Source: a virus. Taken from it: a DNA stretch of 46,562 nucleotides. Below the pieces are notes generated by a model. It saw only the letters and a list, made by a program, of their open reading frames with translations. It searched no databases and was not told where the DNA came from. The translations under genes and the position numbers were made by a program. The DNA lies in the IMG/VR virus record IMGVR_UViG_3300047473_000023, positions 1 to 46,562 of that record. One strand, 5' to 3'. This document shows positions 5,425-13,180 of the stretch, piece by piece; within the stretch, counting starts at the first letter, position 1; every line of letters starts with the position of its first letter.

Positions 5425-6832
5425 TGAGCAGTTAAAAATTTTAGACCAAGTAGCCAAAACCAACTCCAACCTCATGGTCAACGCCCTTGCAGGCAGCGGA
5501 AAGACTTCAACCCTTAAACTGATCGAGGCCGCGTCTCCAATCAAGCCTATCCTCTTTCTTGCGTTCGGCAAGAAGAACGCAGAGGACGGGCGTAAGACCA
5601 TGGCGTCGACCACCAAAGTCTCGACCTTCAACTCCCTTGGTCATGGTATCTGGGGGCAGGCCATTGGCAAATGCTTCAAGCCCGACGTCCGCAAGACCGG
5701 CGATATTTACCGCCAGATCATCGCCGATGCTAAGCCCTCAGAGAAAGGCAAACTCTGGGAGGCCTATTGGCCTGTGGTTGAAGCTGTAGGCTACGCTAAG
5801 TCCCGAGGCTATATCCCAACTTCCCACGTCATGCACACCAAGCGTCTCTGCGCTTGGGAAGACCTTATCCCATACTTTGACGAAGAACCGGATGACTTTG
5901 TCCACCAACAAGTGGACCACGTTCTCAATCTCTCCATCGCCGCCGCCTACAAAGGCTCCTGCGACTTCGACGACCAAATTTACATGCCCGCACTGTTCTC
6001 CGGCACCTTTCCCAAGTTCCCTTTAGTCATGGTCGACGAATACCAAGACTTAAACCCTTGCAACCACGCGATGATTACCAAACTCACCAAGTCTTCGCGG
6101 CTGATCGGGGTCGGCGATCCCCACCAGTCTATCTACGCTTTCCGTGGCGCCCAAGCCTCCGGTATGGCTGACGCCGTCCGCGCCTACTCAATGACCGAGT
6201 GTGATCTGACTGTATCCTTCCGCTGCCCTGAGGCCATTGTGCGCAGTGTTCAATGGCATGTACCAAAGTTTCGTTGGGCAAAGACCGGGGGTAATGTAAC
6301 AGGGTTAAATCGACTTGATGTCACCAAACTACCAGCCGAAACCACCTTCATCTGCCGCAACAACGTGCCACTAATCTCTCTCGCCATGCGCTGTCTCTCC
6401 GCAGGCATCGGCGTCAACGTCTCCGGGTCGGACATTGGGCCCAAGCTCGTGCGCCAGATGAAGAAACTCGGCAAGGAAGACATGCCCCGCACCGCGCTTA
6501 AAGCCGCCATCGCTGAATGGCGCGCCGCAAAGGAAGACCGAGGCTCCCGCACCGCCGCAGACACCGCCGCCTGTATGCAAGTTTTCGCGGACCACGGCGC
6601 GAACCTCGGCCAAGCTATCGCCTACGCTGAACACCTGTTCAAGCAAGACTCAGGACAGTTCTATTTCACCACCATACACAAGGCTAAAGGGTTGGAGTAT
6701 CCTACTGTTGTTATGCTAGATCAATTTTTGATTGGGCATAATGAACAAGAGAAGAATCTTTCCTATGTCGGCGCAACGCGCTCATCAGACCAGCTTTACT
6801 ACGTGAATAGCGGAGATGTCAATGTCAAATAA
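5396..6832 (+). CDS. UvrD/Rep-like SF1 DNA helicase
   Basis: 478 residues with ordered SF1 motifs: Walker A AGSGKT (about 32-37), motif II VDEYQD (about 212-217), motif III GDPHQSIYAFRG, motif IV FRCP, motif V TTIHKAKGLEYPTV and motif VI YVGATRS. It unwinds DNA with ATP, most likely in replication or recombination. It is much shorter than cellular UvrD (about 700), so accessory subdomains are reduced. The start overlaps the XRE gene by 29 bases; a second ATG lies at 5408. The end overlaps a short HTH gene. Confidence 0.9.
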   Translation: MEPSMLNPTDEQLKILDQVAKTNSNLMVNALAGSGKTSTLKLIEAASPIKPILFLAFGKKNAEDGRKTMASTTKVSTFNSLGHGIWGQAIGKCFKPDVRKTGDIYRQIIADAKPSEKGKLWEAYWPVVEAVGYAKSRGYIPTSHVMHTKRLCAWEDLIPYFDEEPDDFVHQQVDHVLNLSIAAAYKGSCDFDDQIYMPALFSGTFPKFPLVMVDEYQDLNPCNHAMITKLTKSSRLIGVGDPHQSIYAFRGAQASGMADAVRAYSMTECDLTVSFRCPEAIVRSVQWHVPKFRWAKTGGNVTGLNRLDVTKLPAETTFICRNNVPLISLAMRCLSAGIGVNVSGSDIGPKLVRQMKKLGKEDMPRTALKAAIAEWRAAKEDRGSRTAADTAACMQVFADHGANLGQAIAYAEHLFKQDSGQFYFTTIHKAKGLEYPTVVMLDQFLIGHNEQEKNLSYVGATRSSDQLYYVNSGDVNVK

Positions 6833-6995
6833 AGGACGTAAAATACATAATGCACGGAGTTATAAACATCTTAATCCCAACCAAATAATAGAACTAAAAG
6901 AGCTTAAAGCACAAGGATGGCCTCATAGAGAATTAGCCGTTAAATTTCTCATCTCAAAAACCTCTGTCGGCAACTATCTGCGAGAAACCCAATGA
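6822..6995 (+). CDS. Small helix-turn-helix protein (57 aa)
   Basis: Short ORF overlapping the helicase end; ATG 6822 has GGAG six bases upstream (a second ATG is at 6816). The product is basic and carries a resolvase/homeodomain-like HTH: LNPNQIIELKELKAQGW then ELAVKFLISKTSVGNYLRE. The segment is notably AT-rich compared with both flanks, a sign of separate origin. It resembles the HTH tail of the HNH protein at 10777. Its stop overlaps the next ATG (6992). It could be a small regulator or a remnant of a mobile endonuclease. Confidence 0.6.
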   Translation: MSNKGRKIHNARSYKHLNPNQIIELKELKAQGWPHRELAVKFLISKTSVGNYLRETQ

Positions 6996-7303
6996 GCCTA
7001 CCTAACTCCCTCCACGCCTACACATCCGAACTGGATGCGTTTGAGCGAGCCGCTCAGACCCCCAGAGGTATTCGGATCATGTTCGATACCCACCAGCAAG
7101 CGAGGTACTACTCCAACCGGCTGCACTATGCGAGAAAACTCGATCGCCAAGAAAACACTCGGGTCCTCGAACCTACCCACCCGCTTTACGGTAAATCCGA
7201 CCACGACGGCTTCGTCGTCTCCATCAAGGAAGACACCGAAGGTAAGTTCTGGATTTACATTAACAAAAACGAAGCCATCCCCGGCACTGTGGAGGAACTA
7301 TGA
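6992..7303 (+). CDS. Small protein, unknown function (103 aa)
   Basis: ATGA-coupled on both sides. The middle shows a pattern typical of small phage proteins handling arrays of residues like FDTHQQARYYSNRLHYARKL, followed by a beta-rich half (DGFVVSIKEDTEGKFWIYINK). No family recognised. Confidence 0.65.
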   Translation: MSLPNSLHAYTSELDAFERAAQTPRGIRIMFDTHQQARYYSNRLHYARKLDRQENTRVLEPTHPLYGKSDHDGFVVSIKEDTEGKFWIYINKNEAIPGTVEEL

Positions 7304-7521
7304 CCGACATTCTCCAATGGACCGACGCCGAAAGCGAACAGTTCACTCACAAATTCGAGGAGCTAATCCACGGCCCGCAGCCTGCCCGCAAGGTCGGCTT
7401 TATCACCATCGTCTTCCCTGTCGAAGAAGATGCCCGCGCCAAGATGTACTCCAACGTCAACCGCCGGATGATTATCAACGTCATGTATCAACTTCTAAAG
7501 GCCCTTGCCAATGAGCACTGA
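7300..7521 (+). CDS. Small protein, unknown function (73 aa)
   Basis: Starts by overlapping the previous stop. Contents include KVGFITIVFPVEEDARAKMY, probably an alpha/beta fold. The N-terminus of the next gene starts at 7511 within its last codons. No family recognised. Confidence 0.6.
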   Translation: MTDILQWTDAESEQFTHKFEELIHGPQPARKVGFITIVFPVEEDARAKMYSNVNRRMIINVMYQLLKALANEH

Positions 7522-7762
7522 GCCCGAAGATTTCCTCCTAACCAACGAGTCTCTCGCCGACCTATGGGCTTTGGCCTGCAAACAAGAAATCGGGATCACT
7601 TTTCAAATCGACCCAAAGCATAGTGGTTGGTTGAGACAGAAGCTCTACCAAATCCGTAAGGACCTAGCCATCCCTGAGTACGACGAAATCATCGTCCACA
7701 TCAACGCCGACCAGAAAACCATCATGATGTACAAGCGAGTCGCAAAGGATGCACTGATATGA
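7511..7762 (+). CDS. Small protein, unknown function (83 aa)
   Basis: ATG 7511 chosen over an in-frame TTG at 7505; AAAGG precedes it. The middle reads as DPKHSGWLRQKLYQIRKDL and the end as IIVHINADQKTIMMYKRV, an alpha/beta arrangement resembling that of the protein at 6992 (helix with RQKLYQIRK versus SNRLHYARK, then a strand with IVHIN versus IYINK). The two could be distant paralogues (inference). Confidence 0.6.
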   Translation: MSTEPEDFLLTNESLADLWALACKQEIGITFQIDPKHSGWLRQKLYQIRKDLAIPEYDEIIVHINADQKTIMMYKRVAKDALI

Positions 7763-7980
7763 GCAAAAAGAAAACCGTCGCCGAGAAAGCCCTTGACGAA
7801 CAGATCAAGTTCGTTGATCGTACAATCGATGACCTTTATAATCAAGTAGCCGTCCTTCGGGCCCAAATCGCAGCCTTGGACAATGTGCGCGAAAATCTTA
7901 TCCACACCATCACCGCTACTGAAGCCGGACGCCTAGCCCTCAATGCCGCCCGCGTCAAAGCCACGGAGTCACGGAAATGA
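7759..7980 (+). CDS. Small coiled-coil protein (73 aa)
   Basis: Starts at an ATGA overlap. The whole chain is helical with hydrophobic heptads (VDRTIDDLYNQVAVLRAQIA), basic at both ends (MSKKKTVAEK, ATESRK). Coupled to the next gene at 7977. No family recognised. Confidence 0.6.
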   Translation: MSKKKTVAEKALDEQIKFVDRTIDDLYNQVAVLRAQIAALDNVRENLIHTITATEAGRLALNAARVKATESRK

Positions 7981-8282
7981 ACCTCTTTTTCACAATCAAC
8001 GACAAAGAATACTCCGTCGAGTTTGATTACAAAATCACCTCTCGCGGCTGCTCAGCCCACATGGGTTCCCTGTCCTACCCCGGCCATCCCGCCGAACCAA
8101 TGGAATGGGAAATTGACGGGGAGTTAACTCTTACCGCTGTAGATGCTCCCGGTGTTGAACTTGAAATCCCAGAGTGGCTCAACAAGCAACTCATCGACGA
8201 CATTTACGAAGACACCAAGGGCACCATTCAAGATATTATCGAACAAGACGCTGGTGAGGATTACTACGATGACCGCGACTAA
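7977..8282 (+). CDS. Small acidic protein, unknown function (101 aa)
   Basis: ATGA-coupled to the gene before it. A beta-rich N-terminal part (FFTINDKEYSVEFDYKI) with Cys44-like position is followed by a very acidic tail ending EQDAGEDYYDDRD. Strong acidity could mean DNA mimicry, but nothing proves it. Its end overlaps the next start by 14 bases. Confidence 0.6.
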   Translation: MNLFFTINDKEYSVEFDYKITSRGCSAHMGSLSYPGHPAEPMEWEIDGELTLTAVDAPGVELEIPEWLNKQLIDDIYEDTKGTIQDIIEQDAGEDYYDDRD

Positions 8283-8502
8283 CATCCTTGAAGAACCCAC
8301 CCTCAACGAACTCCTAGACCGGGACCCGCTCGCCCTGACCCAAGACGACATCACCAAGATCGTCACCCACTACCGCGCCGCCCGAGATACTCCCGGCCCC
8401 CGCCCCAAGAAAGAAACCGGGCCGACCGCCAAGATCGACCTGTCCACCCTCGGCATCAAAGCTCCGGCCCCGACTTCACCCCAGATCAAACGCAGGTTCT
8501 GA
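8269..8502 (+). CDS. Small protein, unknown function (77 aa)
   Basis: ATG 8269 (product start MTATNILEEP) has GGTGAGG upstream and gives a short overlap with the preceding gene; the longer in-frame extension to 8143 would lie wholly within that gene. N-terminal helical half (LNELLDRDPLALTQDDITKIV) followed by a basic Pro-rich linker and IKRRF end. This pattern recurs in phages next to recombination nucleases, but I cannot name a family. Confidence 0.6.
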   Translation: MTATNILEEPTLNELLDRDPLALTQDDITKIVTHYRAARDTPGPRPKKETGPTAKIDLSTLGIKAPAPTSPQIKRRF

Positions 8503-8503
8503 C

Positions 8504-9493
8504 ATGGACGAGACTCTCCTCTCCCCCAACACACCACCACAATCCCCATTCCTCCCAGGCACCCACATTCAGTACGCCATTGATAGTACTTCCATCGGCT
8601 ACATGAAAACCTGTATGCGGCTCTACTACTACAAGATCATCCTCGGTTATCAAACCAAGGACGAGTCCGTGCATCTTCGCTTTGGTTCCGAGTTCCATCA
8701 AGCCCTGCAAGAGTACGACCTAAACCGTGCCGCAGGCCTCTCCCACGAAGAAGCGGTTCACGACGTAGTCCGCGAACTCATGATTCGGACCGCCGACTTT
8801 GCGCCTGATGAAACGATCAAAGCGGGCAAGTACAAAAACCGTCGGTCACTGATCCGCTCGGTCGTCCTCTATCTCGAACACCGCAAGACCGACGTACTCA
8901 AGACCTACATCCTCTCCAACGGTAAACCGGCGGTAGAGCTATCCTTTCGTTTCGAACTTGAGTTCGGCCCCGAGCAAGCCATCGACATGGGCCTGTCCCA
9001 ACCCTACATCCTCTGCGGCCACCTCGACCGTGTAGTTCAAGACCCTTCCGGCGACCTATTCGTCGAAGATCACAAGACCACCACCTCAACCCCCGGCTCT
9101 TACTACTTCAACCAGTTCGAGCCCAACAACCAAATGTCGCTTTACTCTTTCGGCGGCAAGGTCGTCCTCGACACCCCGGTTCGCGGCGTCGCTATCAACG
9201 CGGTGCAACTCCTGCTGACACCGCCTTACAACAGCTTCACCCGCGGCTTCACCTTCCGCACCCAGGACCAACTCGAAGAATGGGTGTTCGACCTTGCGCA
9301 GCTTCTCCGGGTGGTCGAGTGGTATGCGGCCAATGACATCTGGCCGCAGAACGATACCTCCTGCAACAAGTTCTCGGGCTGTGAGTTCCGTAACGTCTGC
9401 GCCAAATCCCCTTCGGTCCGGCATATCTACTTGAATAGCGACTTCGTACAACTTTCACCAGACGAGCGCTGGAACCCGCTTAAGAGCCGTTAG
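8504..9493 (+). CDS. PD-(D/E)XK nuclease, Cas4/RecB-like, likely Fe-S
   Basis: 329 residues. Motifs: GHLDRV (D near residue 173) and FVEDHKTT (E-x-K near residues 187-189) form the PD-(D/E)XK active site, followed by the conserved Q of the fold (FNQFEPNNQMSLY). One N-terminal Cys (MKTCMRLYYY) and three C-terminal Cys (CNKFSGCEFRNVC) match the Fe-S arrangement of Cas4/AddB nucleases. Expected to cut or resect DNA ends in recombination or host DNA breakdown. It is followed two genes later by a Sak4-like ATPase and then an ssDNA-binding candidate, a consistent recombination set. Confidence 0.85.
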   Translation: MDETLLSPNTPPQSPFLPGTHIQYAIDSTSIGYMKTCMRLYYYKIILGYQTKDESVHLRFGSEFHQALQEYDLNRAAGLSHEEAVHDVVRELMIRTADFAPDETIKAGKYKNRRSLIRSVVLYLEHRKTDVLKTYILSNGKPAVELSFRFELEFGPEQAIDMGLSQPYILCGHLDRVVQDPSGDLFVEDHKTTTSTPGSYYFNQFEPNNQMSLYSFGGKVVLDTPVRGVAINAVQLLLTPPYNSFTRGFTFRTQDQLEEWVFDLAQLLRVVEWYAANDIWPQNDTSCNKFSGCEFRNVCAKSPSVRHIYLNSDFVQLSPDERWNPLKSR

Positions 9494-9502
9494 GAGATTT
9501 AT

Positions 9503-9766
9503 ATGGTGAGTTTGCATGCCATGACTGACGCCACGCTAATCGAAATCCCTGTTATACTCGCGACTGTAGAAGGAACTATGATAGATGACAAAGGAACTTG
9601 GGTCAAGTTCGACTGTTTCTCCGATTGGCTCGCCCTCGGCAAGTCCTATCGCACAGGAGAGATTGTTCGGATCACCTTCATCCCCCAAGACCATCACCAA
9701 AGAAGAACTACTGGATCGGGCCAAAGCAACGGTAGCGGACCGGGGCCTGAACTACGGCAAGCCTGA
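9503..9766 (+). CDS. Small protein, unknown function (87 aa), odd C-terminus
   Basis: ATG 9503 follows TAGGAGATTTAT. The first 63 or so residues look real (IEIPVILATVEGTMIDDKGTWVKFDCFSDW, a beta-rich fold). The last 25 (HHQRRTTGSGQSNGSGPGPELRQ) are low complexity and lie over the N-terminal coding of the next gene in another frame. This may be a genuine overlap or the scar of a frameshift that once separated or joined the two genes. Confidence 0.55.
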   Translation: MVSLHAMTDATLIEIPVILATVEGTMIDDKGTWVKFDCFSDWLALGKSYRTGEIVRITFIPQDHHQRRTTGSGQSNGSGPGPELRQA

Positions 9767-9980
9767 GGACAACTTCGCTCGGATCGCGCGGTACTGGAAT
9801 GTTCACCTACAGAACCGCTACGGCGAACCAACGGCCATCGACGCCGTGGACGTGGCGTTGATGATGAACTTGATGAAGGTGGCGCGGCTCGACAACGAAC
9901 CACGGCACCTCGACAGCTGGATCGACATGGCCGGTTACTCCGCCTGTGGGGCTAACATTATCTGCAAGGACCCATCATGA
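9663..9980 (+). CDS. DUF6378-like protein (about 105 aa)
   Basis: The recognisable core starts around KEELLDRAKATVADRGLNYG and continues with FARIARYWNVHL, AIDAVDVALMMNLMKVARL and WIDMAGYSA, the pattern of the DUF6378 family of phage proteins. The start is uncertain: TTG 9663 with AGGAG close by is proposed, while ATG 9585 would give 26 unlikely extra residues lying over the previous gene. The stop overlaps the ATG of the ATPase (9977). Family role unknown; found near recombination genes. Confidence 0.65.
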   Translation: MFGSPSSPKTITKEELLDRAKATVADRGLNYGKPEDNFARIARYWNVHLQNRYGEPTAIDAVDVALMMNLMKVARLDNEPRHLDSWIDMAGYSACGANIICKDPS

Positions 9981-10864
9981 CCTCCCTCGCCCAACATCAC
10001 AGCAACACCCTCGTCAAACTCCTCTCTATCGGTGACTCCGGCGCAGGCAAAACCGGTTCGCTTGTGTCGCTTGTCAAAGCGGGGTTCAAGCTGCGCATCC
10101 TTGACCTCGACAACAAGCTCGACGTTCTTCGCCAGTATGTCCTACGCGATTGTCCTGAGCTAATCTCTAACGTAGACTTTCGTACAATTCGTGACAAGTA
10201 TAAAGCCACTGCTCAAGGTATGGTAATTGACGGCCAACCTAAAGCATTTATCGACGCGATCAGAATGTTTGATAAATGGAAATACATAGGTGACGATGGC
10301 GAAGAAACTGATCTAGGCAGCCCTGCCGAGTGGGGGGCTGATACTATCTTAGTTATCGACTCCCTCTCCCGGTTCTGTGACTCAGCTTATGATTGGGCCG
10401 TAGCAATGGCAGGAGCAAAAGCCGATGGCCGAGCTATCTACGGTAATGCGCAGGACGCTGTAGAGTCTACCCTCGCCGGGCTAACTTCTGCCAGCTTCAA
10501 TACAAACCTAATCGTCATTGCCCATATTTCCTATATGGAAATGCCTGATGGTACTCGTAAATGTCAACCTCAAGGTGTGGGCCAAAAGCTTTCCCCAAAG
10601 ATTCCTTCCTATTTCGGAAGTTATGTACTCTATGAGAACAAGAACGGCAAACGAACAATTCGAACTTCGTCAACACCGATGGTGGATTTGTTTAATCCCG
10701 CGCCGTTTATCCTTGAAGGCAACTATCCTCTGGAATCGGGGCTGGCCACAATCTTTGAAGCGCTTAAAGGTGGGCAATGTCAGGAACAATCTACGACGAA
10801 GACTATATTAAAGACAGAGTCTCCGTTTCGGAGGCCGGTTGTTGGGAGTGGCAACGTTCGGTAG
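9977..10864 (+). CDS. RecA-like AAA ATPase, Sak4 type
   Basis: 295 residues with Walker A GDSGAGKTGS (18-27) and Walker B TILVIDSLSRF (about 123-133), then VIAHISYME and a GQKLSPKIPSYF segment typical of the phage RecA-core ATPases related to Sak4. Such proteins promote single-strand annealing together with an SSB; the DUF669-like gene two places on may be that partner. The last 30 residues are read out of frame from the inserted HNH gene (overlap 10777-10864), so the natural C-terminus was probably altered by that insertion. Confidence 0.85.
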   Translation: MTSLAQHHSNTLVKLLSIGDSGAGKTGSLVSLVKAGFKLRILDLDNKLDVLRQYVLRDCPELISNVDFRTIRDKYKATAQGMVIDGQPKAFIDAIRMFDKWKYIGDDGEETDLGSPAEWGADTILVIDSLSRFCDSAYDWAVAMAGAKADGRAIYGNAQDAVESTLAGLTSASFNTNLIVIAHISYMEMPDGTRKCQPQGVGQKLSPKIPSYFGSYVLYENKNGKRTIRTSSTPMVDLFNPAPFILEGNYPLESGLATIFEALKGGQCQEQSTTKTILKTESPFRRPVVGSGNVR

Positions 10865-11247
10865 ACACTGGTGGGTACGGTCAAGTAAGAATTGAAGGGC
10901 GGCTTATTAAAGCACACCGGCTGGCATATGAAATCTTCAAGGGACCAATACCATTATTCATGGTAGCTTGTCACGTCTGTGATAATCGTAAATGTGTGAA
11001 CCCTGATCACATATTTATTGATACACAGCAAAACAATGTCAAGGATGCTATATCGAAAGGCCGTATAGATCCTGTGGCACGCGCGAGATTAGCAAATGCC
11101 TCTAAAATAATACCAAAAGAGGTGTATGCTTCTGTAGTTAACGATCTACAAAAAGGAGGTATGTCACAACAAACAATCGCAAACAAACACAATATCTCAC
11201 AGCGCACAGTGTGCAAAATCAACCAAGGAAAACATCATCATGGCTAA
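10777..11247 (+). CDS. HNH homing-type endonuclease with C-terminal HTH
   Basis: 156 residues. HNH_3-like core: AHRLAYEIFKGPIP, then ACHVCDNRKCVNPDHIFIDT, i.e. H-x2-C/C-x2-H zinc/His metal finger with the catalytic His at its start, then NNVKDAISKGR. The C-terminal part carries a helix-turn-helix (MSQQTIANKHNISQRTVCK). It overlaps the ATPase 3' end by 88 bases and the next gene by 8. The segment is AT-richer than its neighbours. Free-standing HNH genes of this type move by cutting homologous DNA lacking the insertion. Confidence 0.85.
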   Translation: MSGTIYDEDYIKDRVSVSEAGCWEWQRSVDTGGYGQVRIEGRLIKAHRLAYEIFKGPIPLFMVACHVCDNRKCVNPDHIFIDTQQNNVKDAISKGRIDPVARARLANASKIIPKEVYASVVNDLQKGGMSQQTIANKHNISQRTVCKINQGKHHHG

Positions 11248-11695
11248 GCCCAACTTTGCGTCAATTTTGGATGCCCCTGCTTCGGATATCTCCCGCCCCA
11301 AACCTTTGCCTTGCGGTACATACTTGGCCATTGTCGAAGGCCTGCCCCGCTATGACAAAAGCACAAAGAAAGGCACGGACTTTGTGGAGTTCTCTCTCCG
11401 CATCGCCGCCGCCGCTGATGACGTGGACGAGGAGGAGCTTAACGAGGTCGGCATAACTCTCAAGGACGGCACTCCGCGGTCCATGAAGGCCACCTACTAC
11501 CTCACCGAGGATGCGGCGTGGCGCTTGAAGAAGTTCCTCGAAGACCTCGGCTTCGACTTCACCACCGACCTGACTCTGCGGGAGGCTTGCGAAAGCTCTG
11601 CCAACCGCGAAGTCTACATCACCATCGGGCACGAGCCGTCGCAGGATGGTCAGGCGATCTTCGCCCGGATCACCGGTACCGCGAAGGCTGAGTAA
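11240..11695 (+). CDS. DUF669-like putative ssDNA-binding protein
   Basis: 151 residues, start behind AAGGA at 11240. Pattern: N-terminal short linker, then GTYLAIVEGLPRYDKSTKKG, FVEFSLRI, an acidic stretch (DDVDEEELNE), and the closing ATYYLTEDAAWRLKKFLEDLG and REVYITIGHEP. This matches the DUF669/phage SSB-like family that accompanies Sak4 ATPases. Expected role: binding ssDNA during replication or annealing (inference). A good terminator follows directly. Confidence 0.7.
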   Translation: MAKPNFASILDAPASDISRPKPLPCGTYLAIVEGLPRYDKSTKKGTDFVEFSLRIAAAADDVDEEELNEVGITLKDGTPRSMKATYYLTEDAAWRLKKFLEDLGFDFTTDLTLREACESSANREVYITIGHEPSQDGQAIFARITGTAKAE

Positions 11696-11704
11696 CAACT
11701 AACT

Positions 11705-11734
11705 GGGAGGGGGCTTCGGCTCCCTCCTTTATTT
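11705..11734 (+). terminator. Intrinsic terminator between recombination and polymerase genes
   Basis: A 10-bp stem (11705-11714 with 11719-11728, two G-T pairs) closed by a TTCG loop is followed by TTATTTAACC. It would end the recombination unit, at least partly, ahead of the polymerase gene. A small hairpin TCTCG ATCA CGAGA lies about 20 bases before the polymerase ATG. Confidence 0.75.
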
Positions 11735-11760
11735 AACCTCTCGATCACGAGAAGTTGATC

Positions 11761-12861
11761 ATGAAGCCAATAATTTTGTTAGGCGAGTCGCCATCCACCG
11801 CCGAAGATCGCCTCGGTATCTCCTTCTGCTCCTCCGGCGGACTCGAACTCCTTAAGATGCTTTCCGAAGCAGAGGTCATCACACTAACCGCCGCGGACCA
11901 AGACTACATCCGCCGGTACTGGAACGCCTCTGACCCGCTCATGCTCGACATGGTCTGGCAAATGCACCCGGAAGTCCACCGACTCAACGTCTTCCCGCCC
12001 CTGCCCGGCGCTAACATCGCCAACATCCTCGGGCCCAAACCAACTGCTATCCCCGGCTACCCTGTCTTAGAGAAAGGAGCCAATGGCTATGTCCAACTCC
12101 CCTACGCCCACGCCCTCCGAGACCTCGAAAGGGCTCTCAATTATCTCGATTGTAATATCGTTGTTGCTTTGGGCAATACTCCTCTTTGGGCTCTCTGTGG
12201 CACAACAGGTGTATCAAAGCTTCGTGGGACAACCCGACTGTCAACCCACACAGTCGCCGACTTTAAAGTTCTCGCCACCTACCACCCCACGACAGTACAA
12301 CGGCAGATTGAACTCCGGGCGGTCACAGTATTCGATCTGATGAAGGCAGTCCGAGAGAACGAGTCCCCTAAGCTCATGCTCCCGGAACGTGAAATCTGGA
12401 TCGAACCAACCATCAAAGACATCGAGGTTTTCTATGAACAACGCATCCGAGGATCTGATCTACTTAGCGTGGACATTGAAACATCAGGCAACCAGATCAC
12501 TTGCATTGGCTTCGCACCCGATGCAAGAAGTGCGCTCGTCGTTCCTTTCTTTGACGCCCGAAAAAAGAACAGGTCTTATTGGGGCTCTACTCACGATGAG
12601 TCAGTCGTATGGAGCCTTGTCCGAAATGTTCTCACTGATCGAAGCATCCCAAAACTCTTCCAAAACGGCCTGTACGATATTGCCTTTCTCTGGCGCTCGG
12701 TCCGCATCCCGGTCTACGGAGCCGCCCACGACACCATGCTCCTCCATCACGCCCTTCAACCCGAAAGCTTGAAGTCGTTGGATTTTCTGGGTTCGGTGTA
12801 CACTAACGAGTCCGCGTGGAAGCGGGATCATCGGATACAGACAAACAAAAGAGGAGCTTGA
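11761..12861 (+). CDS. DNA polymerase A, N-terminal part: UDG-like domain plus exonuclease half
   Basis: 366 residues from ATG 11761 (an in-frame TTG is at 11755). Residues 1 to about 200 resemble family 4/5-type uracil-DNA glycosylases: LLGESPSTAEDRLG, NVFPP, VVALGNTPLWALCG, LRGT and ATYHPT in order; the four Cys of the Fe-S type are not evident. From about 230 a DEDD-type 3'-5' exonuclease begins: D238/E240 (SVDIETSG) and D306 (NGLYDIAF). The chain stops soon after LGSVYTNESAW, before the third exonuclease motif and the polymerase, which resume at 13171. The last residues (RIQTNKRGA) probably derive from the insertion. Confidence 0.85.
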   Translation: MKPIILLGESPSTAEDRLGISFCSSGGLELLKMLSEAEVITLTAADQDYIRRYWNASDPLMLDMVWQMHPEVHRLNVFPPLPGANIANILGPKPTAIPGYPVLEKGANGYVQLPYAHALRDLERALNYLDCNIVVALGNTPLWALCGTTGVSKLRGTTRLSTHTVADFKVLATYHPTTVQRQIELRAVTVFDLMKAVRENESPKLMLPEREIWIEPTIKDIEVFYEQRIRGSDLLSVDIETSGNQITCIGFAPDARSALVVPFFDARKKNRSYWGSTHDESVVWSLVRNVLTDRSIPKLFQNGLYDIAFLWRSVRIPVYGAAHDTMLLHHALQPESLKSLDFLGSVYTNESAWKRDHRIQTNKRGA

Positions 12862-12862
12862 T

Positions 12863-13180
12863 ATGTCAAAGATTCAAGACATCTTCCGGGTACTTATTGG
12901 AACTTTGAGCTGGGAGCAAGTTCAGAACTATGACAAATTGACAAAACTTTACGCCGTAGAGGTCACAAAACTCCGTGGTAGGATAACACAGTTAGGCCTT
13001 GTCATAGCCAAATCAGAGGGTTTAAAACAAGATGCCTCGGACACACTTGGTTATGAAGTAATGCGAGATCTTAAAAACGATGTACTAACTGAAATACCTA
13101 TGCGCCATTGTCATTGGTGCGATAAAACTACAGGTTATATAAACAACATTTGTATTGTCTGTGGTGTGAAATGCGAATAA
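12863..13180 (+). CDS. Zinc-ribbon ORF interrupting the polymerase gene (105 aa)
   Basis: ATG 12863 follows AGAGGAGCTTGAT. Helical N-terminus (LTKLYAVEVTKLRGRITQLG), then a C-terminal ribbon: CHWC near residue 83 and CIVC near residue 97, plus a final Cys. It is AT-richer than the flanking polymerase halves and has no HNH, GIY-YIG or LAGLIDADG motif. It fills the gap between exonuclease motifs II and III. It may be an intron-borne ORF, a degenerate mobile gene, or an independent protein linking the two halves. Function unknown. Confidence 0.7.
   Translation: MSKIQDIFRVLIGTLSWEQVQNYDKLTKLYAVEVTKLRGRITQLGLVIAKSEGLKQDASDTLGYEVMRDLKNDVLTEIPMRHCHWCDKTTGYINNICIVCGVKCE

Noticed and set aside
8143-8268. 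N-terminal extension of the 8269 gene
   Set aside because: Lies entirely within the preceding gene in another frame and has no ribosome site; the ATG at 8269 is better supported.
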